The notes beneath the pieces are model-generated. The model was not told the origin of the DNA and ran no database searches. It worked only from the letters and a program-made list of their open reading frames with translations. Positions 13,811 to 14,367 of a stretch of 14,367 bases of DNA are shown piece by piece (position 1 is the first letter of the stretch; the number at the start of each line of letters is the position of its first letter). The DNA lies in NCBI GenBank assembly GCA_030590185.1, contig JAUUZB010000010.1:1-14367 (forward strand), read 5' to 3'. Position numbers and translations under genes: made by a program. This stretch comes from Deltaproteobacteria bacterium (GTDB lineage Bacteria; Myxococcota; XYA12-FULL-58-9; JAUUZB01).

Positions 13811-13921
13811 CTGCTTTGAGGGTCCTGGAGGGCCATTGCCATTAGTCTGATATTGGGATCTTATGTAAAGTTGAACAAGAGGATGACTACTCATGAGGGG
13901 GCGTTTGAAATTCCTAAACGC
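13811..13921 (+). repeat. Scar repeat copy B (uninterrupted), IS-end-like, with oriIS-like tip
   Basis: A 111-base unit shared with copy A (9428-9456 plus 10932-11014). Similarity stops sharply after the ACGC at its end, and the flanks then differ. It contains a small hairpin at 13821-13834 and a terminal inverted repeat GCGTTT/AAACGC at 13901-13921. It supplies the ATG of the next gene. Confidence 0.75.
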
Positions 13922-14367
13922 GGGGGGCGACTATCCATTGAGCCTATTCGTATCTTGGAAGCGACAGTCACTGTGGTGCCTCGTCGCGCTCCTGCCGCAC
14001 ACGGGCTGGGCTCAGTCGACAGACCCGGCCGATCCACCAGCCGCCGCTGAACCGGTGCCCACAACGGAAGCCGACGCCGAGGTCGGCGGGGAAGCCGACG
14101 CCGAGGTCGGCGGGGAGGCCGACGCCGAGGTCGGCGGGGAAGCCGACGCCGAGGTCGGCGGGGAGGCCGACGTCGAGGTCGGCGGGGAGGCCGACGTCGA
14201 GCCCGTGCCCATGCCAGAGGCCAACCCCGCGATCGGCACGGGCGCGTCCCCGAGCGCTGACACGTCGGAGGATGCCGGCACCGCCGCTACCGAGCCTGAC
14301 GGCGAGACGGTGGCGGAGACGTCTGATCCGCGTGCGGTCTTGCTCGTGCTCAACACCCAGACCAAGG
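13893..14367 (+). CDS. Exported protein with EADAEVGG tandem repeats (partial, runs off the window)
   Basis: ATG 13893 has AGAGGA nine bases upstream. It opens MRGRLKFLNAGGDYPLSLF, of which the first ten residues are encoded by the IS-derived repeat. A signal peptide core follows (SLWCLVALLPHTGWAQS, cleavage probably near GWA-QS), then an Ala/Pro linker (DPADPPAAAEPVPTTEA), the EADAEVGG repeats, and a Pro/Ala/Glu-rich stretch. The window ends with AVLLVLNTQTK, the kind of beta strand that begins PEGA or TonB-like domains, but too little is present to name it. The native start may be further in (for example within LSLFVSWKRQ); the IS remnant seems to have provided a new start and ribosome binding site. 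Codon use is high-GC throughout. Confidence 0.7.
   Translation, partial: MRGRLKFLNAGGDYPLSLFVSWKRQSLWCLVALLPHTGWAQSTDPADPPAAAEPVPTTEADAEVGGEADAEVGGEADAEVGGEADAEVGGEADVEVGGEADVEPVPMPEANPAIGTGASPSADTSEDAGTAATEPDGETVAETSDPRAVLLVLNTQTK
14067..14201 (+). repeat. 5.6 tandem 24-base units encoding EADAEVGG
   Basis: Five full units (14067, 14091, 14115, 14139, 14163) and a 15-base partial unit. They differ only by GAA/GAG at the first codon and GCC/GTC at the fourth (Ala to Val in the last two). Being in frame, gain or loss of a unit changes length without a frameshift. Confidence 0.92.

Noticed and set aside
14067..14201. CRISPR array
   Set aside because: The 24-base units are directly adjacent with no spacers and lie in frame within a coding region.
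14012..14365. Minus-strand Ser/Pro-repeat frame
   Set aside because: Shadow of the plus-strand EADAEVGG repeat gene, which has a signal peptide and ribosome binding site.

Overview
This is a high-GC bacterial window (apart from a lower-GC island near 11.1-12.2 kb). It looks like a Gram-negative, myxobacteria-like or other former deltaproteobacterial chromosome. The reasons are a tripartite RND efflux operon, a PEGA-TPR lipoprotein, a cysteine-rich exported protein remnant, and low-complexity Glu/Ala-rich segments directly behind signal peptides. The lineage is an inference; nothing in the window fixes it. I saw no tRNA, rRNA or CRISPR array.

Positions 1-4878 hold an efflux operon on the plus strand: the last codons of an upstream gene (probably the periplasmic adaptor), a full RND pump, and a TolC-like outer-membrane factor. 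The outer-membrane gene is split. Its signal peptide and an acidic repeat tract lie in one frame, the barrel/tunnel domain in the -1 frame, and the shift point is a perfect C CCC CCC heptamer.

Positions 4879-9456 are an accessory junkyard. It holds an array of seven short hairpins, an IS91-type transposase remnant, an intact PEGA-TPR lipoprotein gene, an orphan 3' fragment of a Cys-rich gene, and an alpha/beta-hydrolase gene that lost its 5' end at the first nucleophile elbow but keeps a complete second hydrolase domain. After these come a DDE (rve) transposase fragment, a small lipoprotein gene trimmed at its 3' end, and a broken signal-peptide ORF.

Positions 9457-10931 are an apparently complete ISNCY-type insertion sequence, with its transposase on the minus strand. 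It sits inside an older repeat whose uninterrupted sister copy is at 13811-13921. The repeat ends in what looks like the first codons of an rve-type transposase and, at the DNA level, resembles an IS91/ISCR oriIS.

Positions 11107-13699 hold a divergent pair: a lower-GC alkaline-phosphatase-superfamily phosphodiesterase (minus) and an OPA-type (GlpT-like) MFS transporter (plus). A link between phosphoester cleavage and phosphorylated-solute transport is plausible but inferred. The transporter's last codons come from antisense transposase sequence.

Positions 13893 to the end hold the start of an exported protein. Its ATG and ribosome binding site lie in the IS-derived repeat, and its mature N-terminus is a tandem EADAEVGG repeat. 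The main themes are IS-scar-driven gene remodelling and two envelope genes with tandem acidic repeats, one of them carrying a possible programmed or phase-variable frameshift.
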